Positions 26,946 to 37,858 of a stretch of 64,000 nucleotides of DNA are shown piece after piece; the stretch's first letter is position 1; every line of letters begins with the position of its first letter. The notes under the pieces were generated by a model. That model was given only the letters and a program-made list of their open reading frames with translations. It searched no databases and had not been told where the DNA came from. Source of the stretch: Mytilus californianus (Eukaryota > Mollusca > Bivalvia > Mytilida > Mytilidae); NCBI RefSeq assembly GCF_021869535.1, contig NW_026262734.1, positions 113,847,588 to 113,911,587 of the forward strand, in the 5' to 3' direction. Position numbers and translations under genes: made by a program.

Positions 26946-27206
26946 AAAAGTACTGGACAACGATTCTATCGATGAACTGACGTGTACTAAAATGTACTTA
27001 ACAGTACTAGATTTAACGCTAGGCGTTTTTTCTTAATTACCTGAACCAGTACTGACTGGTACTTAATCGATAGCAATAGTTCGTGTACTGAAATGTACTG
27101 AACAACTGAAAAAGACCTTGACATTTTTTCTTGCGGTAAATGCAAGCATTTAAGAGTTGTACAGTTTAAAATGACCGTTTCAGTAGTAAAACCCGTTACT
27201 AGTGCT
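26943..27206 (-). repeat. CAGTAC-rich dispersed element, copy 2
   Basis: This is an inverse copy of 3,851-4,118. It shares the blocks 'gatgaactgacgtgtactaa', 'cagtactgactggtactt' and 'gtagtaaaacccgttactag'. Confidence 0.6.
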
Positions 27207-29032
27207 GATTAAAACAGAAAAATTGCATGAAACATCAAGAATTATTGACAACAAATTTGCTATATATGTAAGACGGGTTATTTAAACAGACACTCAGCAT
27301 TTCTATTGATAACAACTGTGCTCCTGTTTTTATCGACTTTTTTCTTTCTTTCATCCATATAAGGCCGACTAAATACCGTAGCTGTTTATGATGAACACAA
27401 ATAAGTTAACATTCTCCCTTACCGTCATCCGCTATTAAGATGATGTCCTCTCTCCTAATCATTCAGATTTGTGTGACTATGTTTTACTTATCTAACTTAT
27501 TGAGCTATCACAGGCCGATGTAAGTCTGTCTCATACCTTAATATCTAAAAAACAATGAACAGCGAGGGTCGGTTGAGAACAAGACTTTACGACAAAACAG
27601 ATGGTTTTAGATTCCACATACTGAATATTCAACTCATATGTATCAACATTTCAGCAGCGCTTGCATGTTATGAATGATGAAGATGAAGAACATGAATAAT
27701 AGCCCTGTTCATTGATATTTTTTTTCTATGTATTGTGTGCGATTTTGTCCCACGTACATTTATTCCATATCCTTTTATTTTCCATGGAGGATATATTGAC
27801 AAATTTCCAAGTTGAAACGATATTCTAGAGTTTGCATATCCAATAGTGTCAATGCAAGTGATAACGTTGAATTCATCTTTCCGAAAGATATACGGACGAC
27901 ATCACTATCTCGTTGGATGTCATACAGCATCTGTGTTACAAATGAACACGGATTTTTTTAAATGTTCATAACCACATTACCACCCTTAATATCGAATTAA
28001 ACATTACCGAATTATACTGATCACCGAATTTGTACTTTCACGAGCAACACGACAGTACTTTGCGTAACAGCAACAGAACAGAAACAGCTCAAACTGTCAG
28101 AGATCCTCGGATCACCTAATGTTTTGATGGAGTTTATGTTCCTTAGTTTTATAATGTTTTGTAGGGTTTATTGTCGTTTGTTGCCTGTTGCTTCAGCGTT
28201 GTCAGTTCGCTTGCGTCTAATGATGTGAACGTGTTTATTTTCCGCCTCCATTTTTGTTGGGTTTGTTGGATTGATATTTCGATAGACAGTCGGTATTACA
28301 ATGAGTATTTATCATGCATATCTACTGACTGAATTGTTTTTGTACTCATATATTGTGGAATTCATAAAGCATCTTTTCAAAGACCAAAAGAAGAAAAGCT
28401 TCGTGGGAAGTTGTTTAGTTTCACTTTCAAATATGTTGTTGGTGTCTTTTTCACTCAATAACCCACATTTCAGTGATATGATAAGTGTCATCTAATATAT
28501 CCCAGTGAACCTGAGATAAAGGATAATGACTCTTGTTAAGGATTATCTTTAAATAATAATGCTGTCGTATCTTTGCATGACATTTATGATATACCATGTA
28601 AATATAAGTTGAATTAAACACCTTTTCTGATCATTCTAAAGGTGATATTTCTTGCAGGTATCCTGTCGCGGATATTGATTTTATCTATAAGTATCTAAGC
28701 AATCAAACTTACATACACATTATTGTTCATTCTTGTCTTTGAGCATTTAATATTAAAGTGACTGCTATTAAAGTAAGTTTGATTGACTGTTCAGCTATTG
28801 TCCATTAAAATGACGCTGACGACGAAAGAGTTTATGAACATTGCTTGGAATGTTTGAACGATTAACAACCTGTTTCTGGTGGCAAGAATTTTTTTGTATG
28901 TATAGGAAATGAAACTAACAATGATGTGACTGCTTGAACGCACATTTGTAATCCTTGACGACAGCTGATCTGCATGGCATATCATCTACTTGCTAATGTA
29001 CATCATGTACTTTTTATAATCCTTATAAATGC
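27207..29032. other. unassigned DNA
   Basis: No supported gene. Open frames at 28,301-28,495 (+) and 28,791-28,985 (-) have no recognisable domain. Confidence 0.4.
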
Positions 29033-29095
29033 ATTACCCGACTAACAAAAGCAATAATCCATAGCATAGTTGGTCGATAGGTCTAGGGAAAGCCT
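29033..29095 (+). repeat. tRNA-related SINE head, fragment
   Basis: The segment acccgactaacaaaagcaat…gttggtcgataggtctaggg matches the start of the SINE at 44,320-44,400 (acccgactaacgaaagctaa…atggtcaagaagtctagggc). Only the A-box side is present. Confidence 0.5.
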
Positions 29096-29964
29096 TTTTG
29101 TCGTTCATAAACATTCTTTACTCATCTTTATTATTGAGGGGACGTTCTATATTATGACGTACGTTTTAGAAACAGTAGGTCTTTGTTGATTGTCGGAGAA
29201 GATCAAATGTGGTTACAGTAGTTATCTAGGAAGTATGATTTCGTTATAAAATGGGGAAAACATAATCAAGGACAAAAAATTAAAAGCAAATTAATGAAAT
29301 AAATAAAAATTCGATAGTTTCTTGTATTTTCTCGTTCCAAATTCATAGGCTAAATTTGTGATAAATAGATCATTACATGCCATTTTCAATATTGGTCCTA
29401 GTATCTCCCCTCGACCTATATAGGTACCTTGGGCTTAAACCTTCGGTTCGATATGGGTGTCTCTAGCTGATATTAGGGCCAAAATTAAAAATGCCATGTA
29501 ATAATCTATAGATTTAAACGGAAGTTTTACATATACAATGTACCATAAATGATAAGAATGGCTAAAAACTGAAAATTTAGTTTGACTACAATTGTGACAA
29601 TACAAAGCCGACAGTTAACTCCAAATAATAGGAAGTTATTTTTTAAGTCCCATAAACCAGGATACTCGGAACAAATCAAACAAAACAACAAGAAACCGAA
29701 GGTAATACATTAATTAGAGAAAAAACTATTGAACACATTGATATTTTAAAAAAGGGACTTTAACTAACGCTTACACCTCGATTGACAAATCAAAATGATA
29801 TATCAGACTTCTGTCGGAAACTTGACTAACAGAAGAATAATTTTAAAGGTTGTAATGATGATTAATTATTAAGAAACAAAGGAATATTATAAACAATCTT
29901 CAATACACTTTATATATGCATTTACTATTTAATTTTAATCTTCTAATTTTTATATATATATATA
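29096..29964. other. unassigned DNA
   Basis: No gene or clear repeat was recognised. It ends in a TA run that borders the next element. Confidence 0.4.
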
Positions 29965-31510
29965 TAGGACTCACATCCATTGCGGGTTCCAGATCAATGG
30001 CAGATTCCAAATCTGTGGTGAATATGACGTCATGCCATTCCAAATCAATGGTAGATTTTTTAGAATCCAAATCTATGGCAAATTTTCTAGTTTCCTAATC
30101 TATTGCAGATTTTCTAGTTTTGAAATATATAGCAGATTTTCAACAAGTAGGGGACCAGTCAGTACATATCTGACCAATGACTTGCCTTAAACAAAAATTA
30201 AAATCACAAAAATACTGAACTCCGAGGAAAATTCAAAAAGGAAAGTCCCTAATCAAATGGCAAAATCAAAAGCTCAAACAAATCAAACGAATGGATAACA
30301 ACTGTCATATTCCTGACTTGGTACAGGCATTTTCCTATGTAGAAAATGGTGGATTGAACCTGGTTTTATAGCTAGCTAAACCTCTCACTTGTATGACAGT
30401 CGCATCAAATTCCATTATATTGACAACGATGCGTGAACAAAACAAACAGACACAATAGGTAAAAATGTCAAAAATAGGGGTACAGCAGTTAACATCCTCA
30501 TTTTGCTTTTTTATTATACGATTTTATTTATGTATGTAAAATCCACCCATAAAGGATTGAAGGTTTTAAATACTGGCGTAAAATCGCGCGTTTGAAATTC
30601 ACACAGGTAGACATAAAGTAATTTTGTCGTTCAAAGTATGACGGGATACATAAGTACAGAGTCACGTCAAATGGATATCACAAAGAACAGACTTAACAGT
30701 AAAAGTAATATTAATAAATAAAATAATTTAGTCGTTCAAAGTATGACGGGCTTTCTAAAGAAATATTACTTTCTCCAACAGTATACAGGTATTCGACATA
30801 AACATAGCTCAAAATAATTTAGTAAGTTATTAGAAATCTATTTGTAGGTTTCTAAATCTCAAGAAAGATTATTTGTAACAATGGTACAGGAATCGTTGAT
30901 GTAGTACAGCTGACAAAAAGTCAGTAGATAATGTTAAAAAAAATCAAAAGTACAAACAGTACAAAAAATAACAAAATAACAGCATAGCATAACAAAAAAA
31001 TATGAAAGAAAAGCAATAAGCATTCAAAAGTCACAGTAAAAACTATTAAAATCAACGGACAAGGCACCAGCAAGAGCATAAACGAGAAGGAGAAAAGAAG
31101 GAGTTGAAAGAAACATGAAACACAAACATCAGAAACCCAATAAACCAAATCATAAACATTGCGAATTATCATAAAAACCGAGAGTGAAATTAGGTTCCCC
31201 AGAATAGCAAGCATTTCCTTCGATATAACAAAACTGTCATCTGGAACGGTATTCGAATATACATCCATTTATGTATTTGATATGTGTTCTACCAGCTTTA
31301 GCGGCGGCGACGATTTTATGTTAGTTAATTGCGACGTTATAGTTTGCTTTTTTTCCCCGGAAAATTACGCAATAATCAAAATCTGCCATAGATTTGAAGA
31401 AAACAGAAACCTCCCATCGATTTATGTTTTGTATGGCGTTTGTGGCGTCATATTTGCCATCGATTTGAAATCTGCCATAGATTTGGAACCCACCATAGAT
31501 TTGAGTCCTA
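29965..31510. mobile_element. 1.55-kb element with iteron-rich inverted ends
   Basis: The left end (29,965-30,150) and right end (31,375-31,510) are inverted copies. Both start TAGGACTCA, then carry repeated AAATC(T/A)ATGGCAGATT-type motifs of about 20 bp, roughly four to six per end. Both outer borders sit in TA repeats, so a TA-type target duplication is possible but cannot be proven. The interior contains an R2 retroelement tail (30,198-30,720) and sequence with no clear frame. This resembles a foldback-type element whose ends grew by iteron amplification. Confidence 0.65.
30198..30720 (-). repeat. R2: retroelement 3' tail copy
   Basis: Antisense copy with its 3' end at 30,198 (…tatttttgtgattttaattt on the minus strand). 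It includes the block 'cctgacttggtacaggcatt' and extends to 'tcacgtcaaatggatatcac'. The family matches the tail of the decayed RT element at 35.2-36.6 kb. This copy is nested inside the iteron-ended element. Confidence 0.7.
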
Positions 31511-31523
31511 CATATATATATAT

Positions 31524-32524
31524 ACTCTTTAAAATTCAAGAGTCTATCCTAATTTGAGGTAAATTATATGGCCTTCCAAATACCGTTTCGATCCATAACA
31601 TCACTGAAGAGACATTAATTGTCGAAATCCGGATATGGTGTACAAATTGTTGCACCTCATGTTTGTGGTATACCATCTTTCCCGCAGGTTTATTGTTTTC
31701 TGTTAATTAATATTAAGATCCATTTTGTTAAATCTTGTGATCAATTTATTTGGCAATCGTCAATGGCAGTTAGCAAGGTTTAAGAACATCAGTTGTTCGA
31801 ACTGTTAGTCAAATGCGTTTTGTTAAAATATACTTTTTCACTCTTTTTGGTCTTTTGGAAATTGTTGTTTGTGCTGTATTTAGACCCCTCTACCACGAAA
31901 TTGTTTTACATGCACACGTATAAAAATTGCGGTTTTTATCCAACGCAATCATAGGTTTGAACGTTGTTTTCAATTTAGACTTGTTTATATTTTTTCGTTT
32001 GGGCTTGTATTATATTTTCCCTCGGGTTTATATGATCCGTTCATCCTATTTCGACTCTTTAAAATTCAAGAGTCTATCCTAAATTGAGGTAAATTATATG
32101 GCCTTCCAAATACCGTTTCGATCCATAACATCACTGAAGAGACATTAATTGTCGAAATCCGGATATGGTGTACATATTTTTGCACCTCATGTTTGTGGTA
32201 TATCATCTTTCCCGCAAGTTTATTGTTTTGTGTTTGGTATTAAATTAATATTAAGATCCATTTCGTTCAATCTTGTGGTCAATTTATTTGGCAATCGTCA
32301 ATGGCAGTCAGCAGGGTTTAAGAACATCAGTTGTTCGACCTGTTAGTCAAATGCGTTTTGTTAAAATATACTTTTTCACTCTTTTTGGTCTTTTGGAAAT
32401 TGTTGTTTGTGCTGTATTTAGACCCCTCTACCACGAAATTGTTTTACATGCACACGTATAAAAATTGCTGTTTTTATCCAACGCAATCATAGGTTTGAAC
32501 GTTGTTTTCAATTTAGACTTGTAT
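31524..32524. repeat. 0.47-kb direct duplication
   Basis: 31,524-31,986 and 32,054-32,524 are near-identical direct repeats starting ctctttaaaattcaagagtc and ending caatttagacttg. They are offset by 530 bp, growing to 540 bp through one small indel region near 31,700/32,230. Both end or begin at TA-rich sequence. They have no sustained common open frame, so they are called a recent local duplication or a tandem pair of one non-coding element. Confidence 0.8.
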
Positions 32525-32547
32525 ATATATATATATATATATATAGT
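32525..32547. repeat. (TA)n microsatellite
   Basis: A TA dinucleotide run between the duplication and the SINE. Confidence 0.85.
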
Positions 32548-32870
32548 CAGCTATAGTTAGAGGAGGGGATAAGGTGCCTGCGCAATGCTAGGCGGTGTTT
32601 TCGTAGAAGTTAGAAATAAAAAGTACAGGTGCCAGCCCCACTCGGGGAGAAAGTAAAGAGACAGATCTACTCTAACATCGTTAGGTTGATTTTATAGGCA
32701 CTTTATATTTATATATAATTTCTCTCAATATCAGCACAACAATGTTCAATCTGCAAATTTTGTTCTTCTCTCGCTGGGATTCGAACTCATGCTATTTGGA
32801 TATCATGACAACACCGCCTGCACTGTGTTCAGCGCTCTAGACCACTCGGATATATAAAACGTATAGATAT
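32548..32870 (-). repeat. tRNA-related SINE
   Basis: The minus strand of 32,772-32,855 reads like a tRNA gene: an A-box-like 'ccgagtggtctagagcgc' and a B-box 'GAGTTCGAATCCC' about 50 bases apart. The tRNA-unrelated body continues to lower coordinates through 'cagccccactcggggaga' toward the TA run. Intact tRNA folding is not evident, so this is a SINE rather than a functional tRNA. Confidence 0.65.
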
Positions 32871-33159
32871 TAGTCAACGATCTTTCTTACGAGGGCGCTG
32901 GATCGTTACGAGTAACGATACATGTACACAATAAATAAATTATATAAACGCATAAAAGGTGTACAAAACAACACCAATATTAAAAAAAGGAAACACTAAA
33001 TGTAATTATCTATAAATATTTCGAAGAACAGATCCTTCATCAGTATGATTATGATATAACATGAATCAAAACAAACTATTCTGATTTAACTATAACAATC
33101 TCGAAATTTATACAATTAAAACCTAACACAACAACGCTTGTACTATGACGTAGAATAGG

Positions 33160-33965
33160 TATTTACAACAGAGACTGCATAGATATGCTACCAACAAAAA
33201 TAGTAATGTGCGATATGAACTGGTACATTTCTAAAATTTCATAGGTGACGAAAGTTAAGATATTAAAACAAAGTCTGCGTAGAAATACATTACCAAAAAG
33301 TAAAATCACAAAAATACTGAACTCCGAGGAAAATTCAATCGGAAAGTCCCTAATCACATGGCAAAATCAAATGACAAAACACATCAAACGAATGGACAAC
33401 AACTGTCATATTCCTGACTTGGTACAGGCATTTTCAAATGTAGAAAATGGTGGATTGAACCTGGTTTTATAGCGCTAAACCTCTCACTTGTACGACAGTC
33501 TTATCAAATTTCGTTATATTTACAACGATGCGTGAACAAAACAGACATTATAAATAAAATAGTCAAAATATGGGTACAGCAGTCATCACTGTGTTACAAT
33601 ATCAAAACAAACAATTATTTACAAAAAAAGCACAAAAGCATCTATCAATGAACAGCACTGACCGATTTAAGCTTGTACAATACTCAAATTTCAAATTTGA
33701 CGACGGTAAAGTGGTTACAACAGAGGCTGCGTACTCACTCATCCCAAATAAATAGCAGTTTGATAATGATTAAAACAAATTTAATTTTGAAAAAGGTTAA
33801 TTAAATGAACGTGGCTGCGTACTTATACATCTCAAAGAATAGCACCCTGCGATTTAAACTGGTATGATTCTAGAATTTTAGAGTTGACAAAGGTAAAGGA
33901 ATAGCAACAGAGACTTCGTGGTAATATGAAAAATAACCCAAATGAAAAGCACTGTGCGAATTAGA
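33160..33965 (+). repeat. diverged minisatellite of roughly 100-bp units
   Basis: Diverged units share 'gcactgtgcgatttaaactgg', 'gacaaaggtaaag' and 'caacagagactgcgta'. They start near 33,200, 33,653, 33,841 and 33,949. The array is split by an R2 tail at 33,298-33,600. A 61-codon open frame at 33,570-33,755 crosses the R2 junction and one unit and is not considered real. Confidence 0.5.
33298..33600 (-). repeat. R2: retroelement 3' tail copy
   Basis: Antisense copy with its 3' end at 33,298, preceded by 'aaaaagtaaaatcac' as in the 36.6 kb copy. It includes 'cctgacttggtacaggcatt' and 'aacaacgatgcgtgaacaaa'-like sequence. It interrupts the minisatellite and so is younger than it. Confidence 0.7.
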
Positions 33966-34089
33966 ACTACACCTTTTCATTGGTCCCATTTGGTGCCAAA
34001 TTTTTTAATTTTCTTATCCAAAATCTTTCCCGAGCGAGACTATCCTCCCTAGACCAAGCAGTTTTGTGGTCAATGATTGTAATGGTCAG

Positions 34090-34182
34090 TCGATTGAGTT
34101 CTGCCTTAGTGTGTCTATAGGATCTCAAATGTCGACTGAGTTCTGCCTTTGTGTGTCCATGGGATCACAAATGTCGACTGAG
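34090..34182 (+). repeat. 42-bp tandem repeat, about 2.2 copies
   Basis: Two 42-base units begin tcgattgagttctgcctt and tcgactgagttctgcctt, followed by the first nine bases of a third. The period is a multiple of three and keeps a 61-codon frame open (34,066-34,251), but nothing else supports translation. Confidence 0.75.
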
Positions 34183-34251
34183 AGGAAAGTCTGGCTTGCA
34201 TTTATAGTCGCTACGATGGCCGTTCATACATTTTTGAAATGGCTGTTCTGA

Positions 34252-35227
34252 CTCGCCTTCATACTATTTACTATATTTACACTGTAGAAGAGACACAGCA
34301 TTTGTAGTCTTACAATTAACATTGCAAAATATGGTGTATTCCGTACCAGTGGAGTGATTATATATTCACATTAAAAGCCGTAAAGTTTTTGTTTTATTTT
34401 TTTTCTAAATGATTGTTTTTCTACCTTAAAGTTGGTAAGATATTATGTACTATGGTAGTAGATGAGTATGTACTTCAAACACTTTCACTTCAGTCTATCA
34501 AAAGTAAACACACTTTTAAGACCAATCAAAATTTAAAACACCATTATGACTTATATCAATTATTCTAGCCAGTATTGATAACGTTTTCGTTTAATTTTAA
34601 TTTTGTGTTTTATTGTTTATTTGCACAACGGGCCTACTTACCTAAGGCATGAAACTGAAACAAATAAAATGAATAAGATTACCAATTTCGTACGAACGTA
34701 TAGTCATGTGGTGTTATTTACAACAGCTACGTTGTATATCATAGCAAAAGACCTGACATAAAGCGGCAAAGTAAATGTAACGACCTTGTTTTCACTCATT
34801 AACCTGGTTTTAGTAATCTGACCTAACATCCTAGTATTCATATGCGATAGAAAAAAAAATTCGAAGCAAATTACGGTCAATGACAAACGGAAAGATAAAT
34901 TTTAAGGAACTAACATTTTACGACTCAAGGAAGCGGTCAGACAAAGCGGCATATTCACGCTCAATACCCTTTCCTAAGAGTCGAAATCGTCACCGGCAAA
35001 AAATTGTAAAATGCCGAAGAGATGTAAACAACTCATCTAAAACAACAGTATATTAGTACAACGCTACTAATATTCATGTTTATAATAAACGTTACTCAAG
35101 GAAAAATGGTCAAACAACAGTAGCTCCAAACTATAGGTATCAATTTACGATTAACGTGCATTTGATAATTTACCATAACATGCAAATTCAGATAAAAGCT
35201 TGAAGCCATTTACAATGGGTTTTGCGT
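34252..35227. other. unassigned DNA
   Basis: Nothing recognisable. Minus-strand open frames near 34.7-34.9 kb are short and unassigned. Confidence 0.4.
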
Positions 35228-36590
35228 AAAAAAAGTATAAGATAAATACTGAAATCTGAGGCTGTTCAAAAAAAGGGGAAGACCATACAAACTGACAAAA
35301 TCGAAAGATATTAATCAATGGAACAATTGAAAAACAACTGTCATATTTATGACTTGGTAGAGGAATTTCCCAAAGAAAATGGTGGGTTAAACCTGGTTTT
35401 ATAGCAAGCACAACCTCCAACTTGTATGAAAGTAGTTTATAGTTCCGTTATATTGACAAAATTGGGTGACCAACCGAAACAGACATAATAGGTTAATGTG
35501 ACAACAATTTGGATCCCCCAGTCAAAACTGTGTAAACATATATCACAGACATACAACATAACTGATTAAATAGTGCAAACAAATAAACACGTTTATCTGA
35601 CAAAGACGACAACAAAAAAGGTGTCGTAAATATAAATAACTCATCATAGATGCTACGACCAAAACTGTGGACGCCAGACGCGCGTTGCGACTACAAAAGA
35701 CTCATCAGTAACCTAAATAAGACAATTACTTCATCATTGTCGTTGATAGTACATACCGCATATAGTATATATTTTCTCGACAAGGTAAGAATCAAGTAAT
35801 TAGAAACACGAGGGTAAACAAAATAGAATGAACATTTTAAAAACCCTTTAAGTCCGAATTGAGACTCTGGACCTACTTGCAACAGGAATACCCAAAGTAA
35901 GAAAGTAAAAAACCTGATGGCAGGAGCATAAATACCGAGTCCTGTCAAAAGTCATACTACAAAAAAAAATACATAAGTGCACGACGACAAATAACGGGGA
36001 AACTAAGTTGGAATATTGCTGATAAGGAGAGGAAAAGATATAATTCAAATTTGAAATCGAGGTAAATGTCAAAAAATGATGCGGAGAAAGCTGTATCTGT
36101 AATTTCTTTAATTTCTAGTATCGAAGGATATATAAATGAGACCCAATCAGAAAGTGTGATTTGTTAATAGAATGAATATCATCAATATACCTGTATGCGA
36201 ATTTAAATGGTCTAGCTTCTTTGAGCATCTTATTTTTTACAAGTGTCTGAAGGATCTCTGACTCATATGAAAATAAGAAAAGGTCGGCCAGGAGAGGTGC
36301 AAAGTTGGTTTCAATGGGAATATTGATAACCTGCTAGAAAATCTACCTCCAAATTCAACAAATGTGTTCAATGAAAACATCCAGCATACTGATCACTTGT
36401 TCCTTGGTGAAGCATGTTTTATTTTCTGGCTATTTTTTATCAAATTTTATAAAATTATATCCAACAACAATACATTTGTAGCGTATGGTAACATTTTTAT
36501 GAAGGAAAGCAATGTGGATTATTTCCTTAAGACGGGTTTTTAATGGTGGTGGCAAACTTACAATGAATTCCTCATTCTATTGAGATCAAA
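35228..36590 (-). pseudogene. decayed RT retroelement with its 3' tail
   Basis: Between about 36,310 and 36,160 the minus strand reads, in one frame, NFAPLLADLFLFSYE then FAYRYIDDIHSIN. These are the conserved substrate-binding and catalytic (Y-x-DD) blocks of the RT encoded at 62.5-63.3 kb. Upstream (36,590-36,320) is FTKEQVISMLDVF-type sequence of the same domain. Downstream, a frameshift leads into EIKEITDTAFSASFFDIYLD, the next block of the family. Several frameshifts and a stop follow, so it cannot encode an active enzyme. From 35,690 to 35,228 comes a 3' tail with 'gacgccagacgcgcgtt' (R5) and an R2-like end. Its 5' side is cut by another R2 copy. Confidence 0.75.
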
Positions 36591-37170
36591 AGTAAAATCA
36601 CAAAAATACCGAATTCCGAGGAAAATTCAAAACGGAAAGTCCCTAATCAAATGACAAAATCAAAAGCTCAAACACATCAAACGAATGGATAACAACTGTC
36701 ATATTCCTGACTAGGTACAGGCATTTTCTTATGTAGAAAATGGTGGATTAAACCTGGTTTTATAGCTAGCTTAACCTCTCACTTGTATGACAGACGCATA
36801 AAATTCCATTATATTGACAACGATGTGTGAACAAAACAAACAGACATAATAGGTAAAATTGTCAAAATAGGGGTACAACAGTCAACATTGTGTTATAATC
36901 TTAATCACTTAAAAGAAAAACAAACAAATATGTAACAAAGAAACACAAAAAAGCATCAAGACAAAGCACACAAACAAAAATAAAAGACAAGATTATAAAA
37001 AAAATTATCATAGCACAATAACACAATGACGGGATGTATAAGTACCGAGCCACGTCAAATGGATATCACCAACAAATAGACTAAACAGTAAAAGTAATAT
37101 TCAAAAAGACAAATAAAAGAATACTATAACACGTTATTAAGATAAACACAACGTCAGTACCCCGAATCTA
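36591..37170 (-). repeat. R2: retroelement 3' tail copy
   Basis: Antisense R2 copy with its 3' end exactly at the 5' edge of the decayed RT element. It contains 'cctgactaggtacaggcatt', 'agccacgtcaaatggatatc' and then 'acacgttattaagataaaca', so it is one of the longer copies of this tail. Confidence 0.7.
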
Positions 37171-37765
37171 GTTTGGCTGATTTGAAAACAAAAGTGGGAA
37201 AACACCAATCAAGAAACTATACAAATAACATAGCATGATTACTATGACCAAAATGCAAATGACAAAAAAAGAACAAGGAACAGCACACAAATAATCAATT
37301 AAAAGTAAGCAATTAGAATCTGATCAAAAATATACGGTTGAGTTCGTCACAATTCGCACAGACGCATCAGCTTGCTTTCCTTTCCTGATTTTGTGCCTTG
37401 AAAATATTAAATACATTGCTACGTAATGATAGAGGATATTCTGCTTTAAAATTTAGTGGTCTTTATTTTATGTTTAAAAAAAAATTGTTTTCCTTAGTAT
37501 TTCATAGTCTGTACACCCAAAACAGAACCTAATACAACTAATGATAATTAGATAGACGATCGTCAGGTATACGCATGAAAATAGTTCCTACCCATTGAAT
37601 AAACAACAATCAAGGAAACAAAATGTAGATAAAGCTCAATAATGCTGCACTTCAAAACAATATTAGATTATCACATGACTCATTACAAATGCAGGCTTTC
37701 AATACATATTCATGATCGTAGAACTAAAAACAATTATGTATAAACAAATAATTCTAGAAATTCAC
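37171..37765. other. intronic or intergenic DNA
   Basis: No supported exon. Sequence near 37,360-37,400 could be read as a weak minus-strand terminal exon (after ttttcaag), but the acceptor is poor and only nine codons follow, so it is not called. Confidence 0.35.
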
Positions 37766-37858
37766 CTGAAATAGTTCTTGTATTGCTCTTTTTATTTGGT
37801 TATCTATTTCCAAAATCCAATCTCGTGCCTCAAAAACATCGATTGGTGTCTCATTACG
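37766..37858 (-). CDS. internal exon, ankyrin-gene continuation
   Basis: A 93-bp exon on the minus strand has a textbook acceptor (tgatttccttccag) and donor (CAG|GTGAAT). It is phase 0 on both sides and encodes 31 residues without a stop, starting RNETPIDVFEARDWILEIDN and ending IKRAIQELFQ. Joined to the exon at 40,890-40,994, the reading continues …DPDKVNK then RNETPIDV. This matches how an ankyrin repeat ends and the next begins (G/E-T-P-I/L-D), so it is probably the last, capping repeat followed by an amphipathic helix. Intron length between the two would be about 3.0 kb. Downstream exons were not identified. The protein family cannot be named. Plus-strand open frames overlapping it are shadows. 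Confidence 0.6.

Noticed and set aside
37360-37410. Minus-strand terminal exon for the ankyrin gene
   Set aside because: Poor acceptor (ttttcaag without a pyrimidine tract) and only nine codons before a stop.
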